Shown here one piece after another: positions 1 to 11,259 of a DNA stretch of 64,000 nucleotides. This stretch comes from Edaphochlamys debaryana (taxonomy: Eukaryota > Chlorophyta > Chlorophyceae > Chlamydomonadales). The first letter of the stretch is position 1. Every line of letters begins with the position of its first letter. Position numbers and translations under genes: made by a program. The notes beneath the pieces were generated by a model. That model ran no database searches and had not been told where the DNA came from. It saw only the letters and a list, made by a program, of their open reading frames with translations. The stretch is taken from positions 1,054,001 to 1,118,000 of the forward strand of contig JAEHOE010000019.1 of assembly GCA_016858145.1 (NCBI GenBank). The letters are read 5' to 3'.

Positions 1-77
1 TGAGGACCCACCCCTGCCAACTCAACCCTGCCGCCGCCTGCCCCCGACGCGTGCACCCCTCCACCCCCTTCCCGCAG

Positions 78-1113
78 CGTCATGCTCCCCCAGCACCGCA
101 GCCACCTCTCCAACGTCCGCATGGGGACCATGTTCTACGTCTGCCCGGCCGTGGTCATGAAGGCGCAAGTGGGGCCGCCCTCGGACGGTGAGGCGCCCAG
201 ACTCCGGGCTGTGGGCTCGGCTGCGGGCTCAGAGGTTGGCGCCACAGGACCTGCTGAGACTGTGGGTTGTTGGGTTTGCTGCCCCGGCCGCACCCTGACG
301 CGTGCTGCCCCCACGCCACCTCGGGCCTTGTCCCCCGCGCGCAGTATTCTCCCTGGGCGTAATGCTGTGGGAGCTGTACCACGGTCGCGCCGCGGGCACC
401 CGCACCGCCGACGGCCCGCGCTACTGCTCGATCTTCCCCGCCTTCCCGCCTTCCTGCCCGGAGCCCTACAAGTCCACGGCACTGCGCTGCCTCCGCCGGT
501 GCGTGCGTGGGTACGGGCGTGCGGTCAGTCTGCTGCCATGAGCAGAGCACACACCTATGCTATCCGCCCACACGCACCATCTCCACGCTGCCAGACCCGG
601 GCCCTGTCCAGCACCTGCCTGCCAACTCGCTGGCCCTGGCTCACGCGTGCCACCGTGTGTGTTCCGCTCTTCATGCATTGCCCCAGGACGCCGGCCAAGC
701 GCATCACCGCTACGGCCGTGGAGGCACAGCTCGAGCGCCTGCTGGCGTCGCTGCTGCAGCCCAAGTCCCGGGGCAGCACCAGCAGCAACAGCGGCCCCGT
801 GGGGTGGTCCGGACCCGCCGCGCCCGGACCATCGTCCACTGGCGGGGGTTCGGCGACGCGGGCCGGGGCTGGCGGCTCAGGCACAGGGCCCTCCTCCGTC
901 ACGGGCCCCTCGTCGGCCAGGGGCGCGGGTGTAGGCCCCGCGCTGTCGTCCGGCAAGGGCGGCGGGGGCGGCGGCGGCGGCGGCTCGGGAGCCACAGCCG
1001 TCGGCGGCTCGGGAGCCACAGGCGGCGGCGGCTCGGGAGCCGCAGGCGGCGGCGGCTCGGGGGCTACCGGAGCCGTGGCATATGGCAACGGCAGCGGTCC
1101 GCTTACACCGTGA
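78..1113 (+). CDS. Protein kinase C-lobe, 3' part of gene (TKL-like)
   Basis: Three terminal exons are visible: 78-187, 345-498 and 687-1113, with GT-AG introns in phases 1 and 2. The gene begins left of the window. The first exon holds kinase subdomain VIII with GTMFYVCPAVVMKA, where the usual Ala-Pro-Glu is replaced by Cys-Pro-Ala. Across the first splice the reading becomes SDVFSLGVMLWELYHG, the classic subdomain IX of tyrosine-kinase-like kinases, in which the Asp holds the catalytic loop. The third exon supplies TPAKRIT in the place of the RPT motif, and then a Leu-rich helix. The last 110 or so residues are a Ser/Gly/Ala tail with repeats of GGSGAT type. The substrate cannot be inferred. 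The Glu-to-Ala change in the APE motif might weaken the activation loop; the DFG and HRD motifs lie outside the window. Confidence 0.8.
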
Positions 1114-3582
1114 AGACCTGGCGTGACGGGGGCTTGCCGCGGCATGCATGGCACGAGCAGCGCGGCTGCTCCGCCGCGGCGGCAGGCGAGGGTCTGCGAG
1201 TGGCAGTGCCCGAGGCCGCGACGGCGGCGGACTGCTGGTACGGCCTTGCGGCGGGTGGGCCCATCGCGAGGGCAGTCGTACAGTCGGCCCCTGCGTCGAG
1301 GACGGCCTCGGCTGGGGCGACATCACAAGGAATGGGAACGGAGCGTTTGGAGCCCGGCCCTGGGGCCTCAAAGAGGGCGGCGGTAAGGGGTTTGGGGCGC
1401 AATAAAGCATGATGCAGGCGGTCATTCGCCCGGCGAGAAGGTGTGCTTCGCACGAGCGCTGAAGCCTGGGCTCGGGCTGTGTGGGTCTCTTAGAGCTGGG
1501 GAGGGGAAAGGACGGGGAGTGATGCACGGGGGCGCTCGTGGGTCAAGCTCGAACGGCGGGGGATGGTTTTGGTTTTGTTTGGCTGTTGCCGTGTCACATA
1601 CAATGCAGTCTGGAGGCGCATTCTGCTGCGGTGGCAAAGAAGGGCTTAGATGGGAAGGGTGGCTGGGCCCACGGACGTCGACTCGGAAGCAAGCATGGTT
1701 GGGGCTTTTTGCACACCGGCACTGATAGGGGCTTAGCCAGACAGGGTGAAGGGAATTGGGGGACTCTTTGCGGCTTGGCAGACCGGTTTCTCATACCGCT
1801 GTGTCAGCCCTGCCAGTAGAAGCGCTGGAAGCCAGGGGAAAGGGCGTGCTTCTCAACGCAGGACCTCGGCGAGTGTGTCGGCGTTGTTGGCCGGGGTTAA
1901 TTGAGGAGAGCGCACCGCTAGCACCGCGACTTCGCGGCGCAATTGATCGGGGGGGTATGCACTTAATGCGATCATGACAAATGCCGTACTGGGCCGTCGA
2001 CGCCCGTTGCGCCGTACGGCCGCCACTTGTTGCCCTGTGCCGACGGTCCAAGCGGCCGGTGCGGATGGAGGGGATGAGTTGGGCGTGGCCTGTTTTGTCC
2101 TGCTCGGTCTTTGGTTATGCCCACAGGGGCAGAGTTCTGCCCGGGGTTCGTTTCATCAGGAGTTGATACTGGTGAGAAGCACACTTCGGTTGCTGGTGAT
2201 GGAGGGTGGACTTGTGGTGTGGTGGCATTAGAGGCGCCGGCAGGTCGTGCGGGGCCCAAGGGCGAGCAGACAGGCGGTGCATAGAGTGTCAAGATTACGC
2301 ATCACACAGGGATTCGGACGGCCAAGCTCAAGCGCCGGTGCGCTGTGGCCCATGCGGATATTGTTGGCTTCCTGCACCCCTGTTGCGTTCAGGTGATCTT
2401 TGTGCCTGCTTAACGCGCATAGGCGGGGGCGCATGCGAAGGCGGTATAAACAGGATGAATTTAGCGGCCGCGGCCCCATGGGCCGTGGCTTTGGGCGAGA
2501 GTTGCCTTGGATGCCTCTCCGTTCTATGCCCGTGATATGCTATTAGTTGGGTCCGTGCGTCATGTGGTTGCTGAGCATTCCCACAGCATTAAAGGCTGGT
2601 GGGCTTTACAGTGGATGCAGTTCCCTGGTCGTGCCACTCCGGACTGGGAGGGCTGGGTGAGCCGGACGACCCACTGGAGCTTGGGAGAGGCACAGGGTGC
2701 GGCGCCAAGGGGAATGGGGCACAGGCTGCTTACAACAGGCGCTGCCCCACTATGTAAAGGGACATACACTGAGTTGCCCATCCACCTCTGCCTGCCTCGC
2801 TCCAGATGGAGATACGGTAACTCTGCACAGCGCAGCCCGCCAACGTATTGGCACACCAGGGCTCGGACCAAGGGTTCGGGCCAGGCAGACATAAGGGTGC
2901 GACAGCAGAAACCGCCCCCAAGCTAGCGGGACGGGTTAAGCGAGAGCGCCACCTACTGGGCGGGTGTGTCACCCGCACGCCAACACCCAGGAGGCAGTGA
3001 TGCGCAAGGGGCAAGGGCGCCTATCATGCCCTGCCAGCCTCGTCACTCGCGTTCAATTACCTTGAACTCCAGCCAGCCAATACCTGCCAACTATCTGGGT
3101 AAGGCCAATGAGACCACCCATACCGCAAGCGCAGTTGGCGCTGCGCACGTCAATGCAAGGGGGCGAGGTGCTCCCCTTTCTAAGCCATAGGCTAGTGCTG
3201 CACAGCCTGCACTACAAGGCTCCGAGGGCTGCAGATAATCGTAATGGCGTAACCACCAGCCAACGGTTAACAACCTCTATGCCATTCTAGACGTGCAAGT
3301 GCAATGTTCAGGCGCTTCCTTGCACTATGGCCCCACACCGTCTGTCCTCCAAGTGCGCTGCTGCTGCTGCATGCATCAGAGCAGCATCTTGCGGCCTCCC
3401 ACATGCTTTGGCTTGGCGCGAGTTTCCTCCGTCTGGCCGAGGCGCTCTGCAGTTTCAAGGAAAGGTGGGAGCGGGTGCGAATTAGACCACATCACCCGTG
3501 TCTCAAGGAAGGCGGAGTGATTGCACCCGTGACTGTGCAGATGCCCTGGCATTAGAAAGAGCGACTGTAGAAGACGGCGGAC
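1114..3582. other. Intergenic, about 2.5 kb, no gene recognised
   Basis: This lies between the kinase stop and the stop of the minus-strand repeat gene, so it should hold two 3' UTRs. An AATAAA occurs at 1401-1406. The first TGTAA (the usual volvocine signal) on the plus strand is near 2752, which is far from the kinase stop. I see no splice-consistent coding sequence here; the short open frames have no recognisable domain. Confidence 0.5.
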
Positions 3583-6500
3583 CTAGCTACTAAGACACGC
3601 ACCTGGCTTGCCGTCGGCAGTACCGTCGCAGGGGCGGGTGGGGTCCTCGCCGTCAGCGCAGGGGCCGCTGCCGTCAGGGTTGCCGGTGCCGTCACGCAGG
3701 CGGTCCCGGTCAGGCTCCCCGTCTTGGTCGCCGGTGCGGGGACCACCTCCCCTCAGGCCACGGCCCCGGTCAGCGCCCTTGCGCTCACGACGCTCCTCGT
3801 CAGGACCTGGGGAGGGCGCAGACAGCAGGGAAGGTGTGAGACAGAGAGGGCAGATGCTAAGGTGGACGTCCGGGGCGCCGGCCTGGGCGCTAGGGCAGGT
3901 CTTAAGCAAGCCAGGCGTTCTGCGCTGGCCCTGGACCCTATCTGCAAGGCCCGTCTGGAGCTGCACCTTCGCAGTAGCGCCCAAGCCCCGATGCTCTTGC
4001 CTGGCTTGCCGTCGGCAGTACCGTCGCAGGGGCGGGTGGGGTCCTCGCCGTCAGCGCAGGGGCCGGTGCCGTCGGGGCTGCCGGTGCCGTCACGGAGGCG
4101 GTCCCGGTCAGGCTCCCCGTCTTGGTCGCCGCCGCGAGGGCCCTTCATGCCTCCACCGCCGTTGCGGGGAGCGCCGTCCCAGCCAGCATGGGTACCATTG
4201 CGCGTGCCGTTGCAGGGAGCGCCGTCGCGCGTGCCGTTGCAGGGAGTTCCGTCCCAGCCGGGCCGTGTGCCGTTGCATCCAGTGCCGTTGCGCGTGCCAT
4301 TGCAGGGCGGGAAGGGGTTGGCCGAGTGGTTGCGGAGACGGTCTCGATCTCCGTTTATGTCACCCTTGCCCATGCGAGGAGTGCCATCGACGGGGCCTGG
4401 GGAGGCCAAGCGGAGGGAGAAGCGCACAAGAAGGGTAAAGGGGTGAGTTTGGCGGCAGGGATACACAGCTGAAGTAACACGGCAGTGGACCGGGAGGCAG
4501 GTTGTGGTTGTGCCCTCACCGCAGTACCTGGCTGCTGGGTACGCGAGCACTGACACTAAGACGGCTGCCGCAGCCCGAAATGCACCCGGCACCCACAGCT
4601 ACACACGACTTGCCTGGCTTGCCGTCCGCAATGCCGTCGCAGGGGCGGGTGGGGTCCTCACTGTCAGCGCAGGGGCCGGTGCCGTCGGGGTTGGCTGTGC
4701 CGTCACGCAGGCGGTCCCGGTCAGGCTCCCCGTCTTGGTCGCCGGTGCGGGAACCACCTCCCCTCAGGCCCCGGCCCCGGTCAGCGCCCTTGCGCTCACG
4801 ACGCTCCTCGTCAGGACCTGTGGAGGGCACAGACAGCAGGGAAGGTGTGAGACAGAGAGGGCAGATGCTAAGGTGGACGTTAGGGGCGCCGGCCTGGGCG
4901 CTAGGGCAGGTCTCGAGCAAGCCAGACGTTCTGCGCTGGCCCTGGACCCTATCTGCAAGGCCCGTCTGGAGCTGCACCTTCGCAGTAGCGCCCAAGCCCC
5001 GATGCTCTTGCCTGGCTTGCCGTCGGCAGTGCCGTCGCAGGGGCGGGTGGGGTCCTTGCCGTCAGCGCAGGGGCCGGTGCCGTCGGGGCTGCCGGTGCCG
5101 TCACGCAGGCGGTCCCGGTCAGCCTCCCCGTCTTGGTCGCCGCTGCGAGGGCCTTTCATGCCACCAACGCCACCGTTGCGGGGAGCGCCGTCCCAGCCAG
5201 CATGGGTACCATTGCGCGTGCCGTTGCAGGGAGCGCCGTCGCGCGTGCCGTTGCAGGGAGTTCCGTCCCAGCCGGGCCGTGTGCCGTTGCATCCAGTGCC
5301 GTTGCGCGTGCCGTTGCAGGGCGGGAAGGGGTTGGCGGAGTGGTTGCGGAGACGGTCTCGATCCTGGTCCATGTCACCCTTGCCCATGCGAGGAGTGCCA
5401 TCGACGGGGCCTGGGGGAGCCAAACGGAGGGCGGAGCGCACAAGAAGGGTAAAGGGGTGAGTTTGGCGGCAGGGATACACAGCTGAAGTAACACGGCAGT
5501 GGACCGGGAGGCAGGTTGTGGTTGTGCCCTCACCGCAGTACCTGGCTACTGGGTACGCGAGCACTGACACTACGACGGCTGCCGCAGCCCGAAATGCACC
5601 CCGCACCCGCAGCTACACACGACTTGCCTGGCTTGCCGTCCGCAATGCCGTCGCAGGGGCGGGTGGGGTCCTCACTGTCAGCGCAGGGGCCGGTGCCGTC
5701 GGGGTTGGCTGTGCCGTCACGCAGGCGGTCCCGGTCAGGCTCCCCGTCTTGGTCGCCGGTGCGGGAACCACCTCCCCTCAGGCCCCGGCCCCGGTCAGCG
5801 CCCTTGCGCTCACGACGCTCCTCGTCAGGACCTGTGGAGGGCACAGACAGCAGGGAAGGTGTGACACAGAGAGGGCAGATGCTAAGGTGGACGTCCGGGG
5901 CGCCGGCCTGGGCGCTAGGGCAGGTCTCGAGCAAGCCAGACGTTCTGCGCTGGCCCTGGACCCTATCTGCAAGGCCCGTCTGGAGCTGCACCTTCGCAGT
6001 AGCGCCCAAGCCCCGATGCTCTTGCCTGGCTTGCCGTCGGCAGTGCCGTCGCAGGGGCGGGTGGGGTCCTTGCCGTCAGCGCAGGGGCCGGTGCCGTCGG
6101 GGCTGCCGGTGCCGTCACGCAGGCGGTCCCGGTCAGCCTCCCCGTCTTGGTCGCCGCTGCGAGGGCCTTTCATGCCACCAACGCCACCGTTGCGGGGAGC
6201 GCCGTCCCAGCCAGCATGGGTACCGTTGCGCGTGCCGTTGCAGGGAGCGCCGTCGCGCGTGCCGTTGCAGGGAGTTCCGTCCCAGCCGGGCCGTGTGCCG
6301 TTGCATCCAGTGCCGTTGCGCGTGCCGTTGCAGGGCGGGAAGGGGTTGGCGGAGTGGTTGCGGAGACGGTCTCGATCTCCGTTTATGTCACCCTTGCCCA
6401 TGCGAGGAGTGCCATCGACGGGGCCTGGGGAGGCCAAGCGGAGGGAGAAGCGCACAAGAAGGGTAAAGGGGTGAGTTTGGCGGCAGGGATACACAGCTGA

Positions 6501-9500
6501 AGTAACACGGCAGTGGACCGGGAGGCAGGTTGTGGTTGTGCCCTCACCGCAGTACCTGGCTGCTGGGTACGCGAGCACTGACACTAAGACGGCTGCCGCA
6601 GCCCGAAATGCACCCGGCACCCACAGCTACACACGACTTGCCTGGCTTGCCGTCCGCAGTGCCGTCGCAGGGGCGGGTGGGGTCCTGGCCGTCAGCGCAG
6701 GGGCCGGTGCCGTCGGGGTTGGCTGTGCCGTCACGCAGGCGGTCCCGATCAGGCTCCCCGTCTTGGTCGCCGGTGCGGGGACCACCTCCCCTCAGGCCCC
6801 GGCCCCGGTCAGCGCCCTTGCGCTCACGACGCTCCTCGTCAGGACCTGTGGAGGGCACAGACAGCAGGGAAGGTGTGAGACAGAGAGGGCAGATGCTAAG
6901 GTGGACGTTAGGGGCGCCGGCCTGGGCGCTAGGGCAGGTCTCGAGCAAGCCAGACGTTCTGCGCTGGCCCTGGACCCTATCTGCAAGGCCCGTCTGGAGC
7001 TGCACCTTCGCAGTAGCGCCCAAGCCCCGATGCTCTTGCCTGGCTTGCCGTCGGCAGTGCCGTCGCAGGGGCGGGTGGGGTCCTTGCCGTCAGCGCAGGG
7101 GCCGGTGCCGTCGGGGCTGCCGGTGCCGTCACGCAGGCGGTCCCGGTCAGCCTCCCCGTCTTGGTCGCCGCTGCGAGGGCCTTTCATGCCACCAACGCCG
7201 CCGTTGCGGGGAGCGCCGTCCCAGCCAGCATGGGTACCATTGCGCGTGCCGTTGCAGGGAGCGCCGTCGCGCGTGCCGTTGCAGGGAGTTCCGTCCCAGC
7301 CGGGCCGTGTGCCGTTGCATCCAGTGCCGTTGCGCGTGCCGTTGCAGGGCGGGAAGGGGTTGGCGGAGTGGTTGCGGAGACGGTCTCGATCCTGGTCCAT
7401 GTCACCCTTGCCCATGCGAGGAGTGCCATCGACGGGGCCTGGGGGAGCCAAACGGAGGGCGGAGCGCACAAGAAGGGTAAAGGGGTGAGTTTGGCGGCAG
7501 GGATACACAGCTGAAGTAACACGGCAGTGGACCGGGAGGCAGGTTGTGGTTGTGCCCTCACCGCAGTACCTGGCTACTGGGTACGCGAGCACTGACACTA
7601 CGACGGCTGCCGCAGCCCGAAATGCACCCCGCACCCGCAGCTACACACGACTTGCCTGGCTTGCCGTCCGCAATGCCGTCGCAGGGGCGGGTGGGGTCCT
7701 CACTGTCAGCGCAGGGGCCGGTGCCGTCGGGGTTGGCTGTGCCGTCACGCAGGCGGTCCCGGTCAGGCTCCCCGTCTTGGTCGCCGGTGCGGGAACCACC
7801 TCCCCTCAGGCCCCGGCCCCGGTCAGCGCCCTTGCGCTCACGACGCTCCTCGTCAGGACCTGTGGAGGGCACAGACAGCAGGGAAGGTGTGACACAGAGA
7901 GGGCAGATGCTAAGGTGGACGTCCGGGGCGCCGGCCTGGGCGCTAGGGCAGGTCTCGAGCAAGCCAGACGTTCTGCGCTGGCCCTGGACCCTATCTGCAA
8001 GGCCCGTCTGGAGCTGCACCTTCGCAGTAGCGCCCAAGCCCCGATGCTCTTGCCTGGCTTGCCGTCGGCAGTGCCGTCGCAGGGGCGGGTGGGGTCCTTG
8101 CCGTCAGCGCAGGGGCCGGTGCCGTCGGGGCTGCCGGTGCCGTCACGCAGGCGGTCCCGGTCAGCCTCCCCGTCTTGGTCGCCGCTGCGAGGGCCTTTCA
8201 TGCCACCAACGCCACCGTTGCGGGGAGCGCCGTCCCAGCCAGCATGGGTACCGTTGCGCGTGCCGTTGCAGGGAGCGCCGTCGCGCGTGCCGTTGCAGGG
8301 AGTTCCGTCCCAGCCGGGCCGTGTGCCGTTGCATCCAGTGCCGTTGCGCGTGCCGTTGCAGGGCGGGAAGGGGTTGGCGGAGTGGTTGCGGAGACGGTCT
8401 CGATCTCCGTTTATGTCACCCTTGCCCATGCGAGGAGTGCCATCGACGGGGCCTGGGGAGGCCAAGCGGAGGGAGAAGCGCACAAGAAGGGTAAAGGGGT
8501 GAGTTTGGCGGCAGGGATACACAGCTGAAGTAACACGGCAGTGGACCGGGAGGCAGGTTGTGGTTGTGCCCTCACCGCAGTACCTGGCTGCTGGGTACGC
8601 GAGCACTGACACTAAGACGGCTGCCGCAGCCCGAAATGCACCCGGCACCCACAGCTACACACGACTTGCCTGGCTTGCCGTCCGCAGTGCCGTCGCAGGG
8701 GCGGGTGGGGTCCTGGCCGTCAGCGCAGGGGCCGGTGCCGTCGGGGTTGGCTGTGCCGTCACGCAGGCGGTCCCGATCAGGCTCCCCGTCTTGGTCGCCG
8801 GTGCGGGGACCACCTCCCCTCAGGCCCCGGCCCCGGTCAGCGCCCTTGCGCTCACGACGCTCCTCGTCAGGACCTGTGGAGGGCACAGACAGCAGGGAAG
8901 GTGTGAGACAGAGAGGGCAGATGCTAAGGTGGACGTTAGGGGCGCCGGCCTGGGCGCTAGGGCAGGTCTCGAGCAAGCCAGACGTTCTGCGCTGGCCCTG
9001 GACCCTATCTGCAAGGCCCGTCTGGAGCTGCACCTTCGCAGTAGCGCCCAAGCCCCGATGCTCTTGCCTGGCTTGCCGTCGGCAGTGCCGTCGCAGGGGC
9101 GGGTGGGGTCCTTGCCGTCAGCGCAGGGGCCGGTGCCGTCGGGGCTGCCGGTGCCGTCACGCAGGCGGTCCCGGTCAGCCTCCCCGTCTTGGTCGCCGCT
9201 GCGAGGGCCTTTCATGCCACCAACGCCGCCGTTGCGGGGAGCGCCGTCCCAGCCAGCATGGGTACCATTGCGCGTGCCGTTGCAGGGAGCGCCGTCGCGC
9301 GTGCCGTTGCAGGGAGTTCCGTCCCAGCCGGGCCGTGTGCCGTTGCATCCAGTGCCGTTGCGCGTGCCGTTGCAGGGCGGGAAGGGGTTGGCGGAGTGGT
9401 TGCGGAGACGGTCTCGATCTCCGTCCATGTCACCCTTGCCCATGCGAGGAGTGCCATCGACGGGGCCTGGGGGAGCCAAACGGAGGGCGGAGCGCACAAG

Positions 9501-10012
9501 AAGGGTAAAGGGGTGAGTTTGGCGGCAGGGATACACAGCTGAAGTAACACGGCAGTGGACCGGGAGGCAGGTTGTGGTTGTGCCCTCACCGCAGTACCTG
9601 GCTACTGGGTACGCGAGCACTGACACTACGACGGCTGCCGCAGCCCGAAATGCACCCCGCACCCGCAGCTACACACGACTTGCCTGGCTTGCCGTCCGCA
9701 ATGCCGTCGCAGGGGCGGGTGGGGTCCTCACTGTCAGCGCAGGGGCCGGTGCCGTCGGGGTTGCCGGTGCCGTCACGCTGGCGGTCCCGAAGACCATCTT
9801 GGTTGCGTCCAAGGAGCGTGCGGCTCTCATGGGTTTCAGTTGCCGAACCTGATGGGGTTGTGGTGTGTTACCGGTACTGTCACGTGGGAGAGGCGAGGAC
9901 AGGGACCCCTACAGGACGCTGAAAGCTGCTCACCAGCCACACCAAGTAACATGGCCACGAAGAGGGTGGCTGTGGTGGCTGACATTAGGGTGAGTAGGGC
10001 GTGTCGCCCCAT
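3583..10012 (-). CDS. Secreted Asp/Gly-rich repeat glycoprotein (extracellular matrix-like)
   Basis: Fourteen exons on the minus strand give about 1,292 residues. Exon 1 (10012-9934) is a signal peptide, MGRHALLTLMSATTATLF followed by a hydrophobic stretch. Exon 2 is 9848-9684. Then six pairs follow: a 399-bp exon (9466-9068, 8452-8054, 7438-7040, 6424-6026, 5410-5012, 4396-4001) and a 204-bp exon (8873-8670, 7859-7656, 6845-6642, 5831-5628, 4817-4614, final 3806-3583). All introns are phase 1, so pairs can be added without breaking the frame. The long exon carries six Asn-Gly-Thr sequons plus one Asn-His-Ser, so heavy N-glycosylation is likely. Both exon types end in a block like GDQDGEPDRDRLRDGTG, with regularly spaced Asp that could bind calcium, and then a Cys pair before CDGTADGKPG. 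I infer a cell-wall or matrix role; no known family is recognised. The TAG at 3585-3583 is the simplest end, though the last exon also contains a possible GT donor. Confidence 0.75.
3604..9790. repeat. 1014-bp tandem repeat array, six units, with 2028-bp higher-order period
   Basis: Equivalent bases recur exactly 1014 bp apart from about 4500 to 9660; the leftmost unit is shorter by one codon and more diverged. Each unit holds two coding exons and two introns of the minus-strand glycoprotein gene. Units alternate between two variants. For example the long exon reads GDINGDRD in the units starting at 4396, 6424 and 8452, but GDMDQ/GDRD at 5410, 7438 and 9466. The last amplification step therefore copied two-unit blocks of 2028 bp. 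Introns are as well conserved as exons, which suggests recent duplication or gene conversion. Confidence 0.95.
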
Positions 10013-11259
10013 GGCTCGGAGTGCGTGCGACTGTGTAATTGGGAAGGCCGCGTGAGGCGGGATGGCGGCAAGGCAGACAGCACAGCGACCCTTACCTCGA
10101 TCGCAGCTGCTAGAGGTGTAGAGTTAAACAATCCTTAGGCCCTGTAGTGACTGAAGTAACTGAGAGCGCGTCAGCGCGCGGGCCGATTCAACATTGGGTT
10201 GTGCCCAGGGGGTACGCGTGTCGCGACTAATGCGTGCACAAGCTTCGCGTAATGTATGAGTTTGCTAGACAGAGTCTGGATGCTGGGGCTTGTGAGCGTG
10301 GGCCTTTATAGGGTGGCTCTACGAGACCGCGTCTGTCGCGCTTCCCGGCGCCGAGTTACGCGCCACAGCTTGTGTCCGACCCGCGTGGCACAAGTACATT
10401 GCACAAATGGAACCACTTAGTCTGTTCTTACATAGCGAGAGGGTCTGTGGGCTGTCGTGCGGCCTAGCAGAGGAGCTCCAAGTCGTGTGTACACCATGAC
10501 CTGACATGACGGCGAGGTGAGGTACGCCTCGTATACTGCCCAACCGGTACCGTCCTCGTATAGGTGCGCGCACGCGCGGCCTGCCATGGCTGATAATAAT
10601 CCACGGTGGCTGTGTTTAGCCACCGTCTGTGGCCGGACCGTGCACGGATGGCACCCGCCTGCACCCGCCCTCCTCCCGCCCCGCCCTGGCAGTCAGGCGG
10701 CGCCCCCGATGCAGAATCACGAGATCTACGGAGCCGGCCACAGTCCTTCCGGATGAAGTAGATGTTCTTTGCACGATACGGCAGACGGCAACAGTGGTGC
10801 GCGCTGGTCGGGATGAGTGTGCAGGACTTCCCACGTACTTCCTCCCAGGAGGTTATTGGATCCTGTGGCGCCAAGATTTAGTGCAACGCGGCCTGCCTTT
10901 TGTGGGTAATGCTCTGGGGCCGATAGTGGCGCTGCCCACTCCGCGAGGGCGGCGGGAGAGGGGGACGACGGGGACAGGACGGGCCGGAGGGGAAAGGGAC
11001 GTCGCATACCCGCACGCGGGCGACCATCGCCCGGTGGTGATGGGGGGACACGGCAACTTAGTTCGATACTAATGCGTAGTGACTAGATTCCTTTAGATTA
11101 GCTCGCTTACGTGGGGCAACACGCTAAGCATGCACGTCCTCTACAGACGGCCTTGCCAGTGCGCTACCTTCCCGAATAAAGCTTAGCAACCTGCTCGACG
11201 TCTGGATGCACCAAGCAGCATCCTGCTCATGCGGCTCGAAGTAATAAGCTGCATGGCAA
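10013..11259. other. Divergent promoter region
   Basis: This separates the minus-strand glycoprotein gene from the plus-strand 22-exon gene and should hold both promoters and 5' UTRs. Apart from the TATA candidate, I see no motif I can name. Open frames at 10629-11072 (+) and 11124-11453 (-) have no recognisable domain and are not called as genes. Confidence 0.5.
10305..10310 (-). promoter_or_regulatory. TATA box candidate for the repeat glycoprotein gene
   Basis: TATAAA followed by GGCC on the minus strand, about 290 bp upstream of the ATG at 10012. No other TATA sequence was noticed close to that start. Position and motif are the only evidence. Confidence 0.45.

Noticed and set aside
3604..9790. 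CRISPR-like or centromeric satellite interpretation of the tandem array
   Set aside because: Units of 1014 bp with intact coding exons and splice sites are an exon duplication, not spacer-repeat units or non-coding satellite.
4502..9922. Series of 316-318 residue plus-strand open frames repeated every 1014 bp
   Set aside because: They are antisense shadows of the minus-strand repeat gene. They lack a plausible domain and run through the introns, whereas the minus strand has a signal peptide, phase-consistent splice sites and sequon-rich exons.
10629..11072. 147-residue plus-strand open frame in the divergent spacer
   Set aside because: No recognisable domain, splice context or paralogue was seen. 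GC-rich algal DNA yields many such frames.
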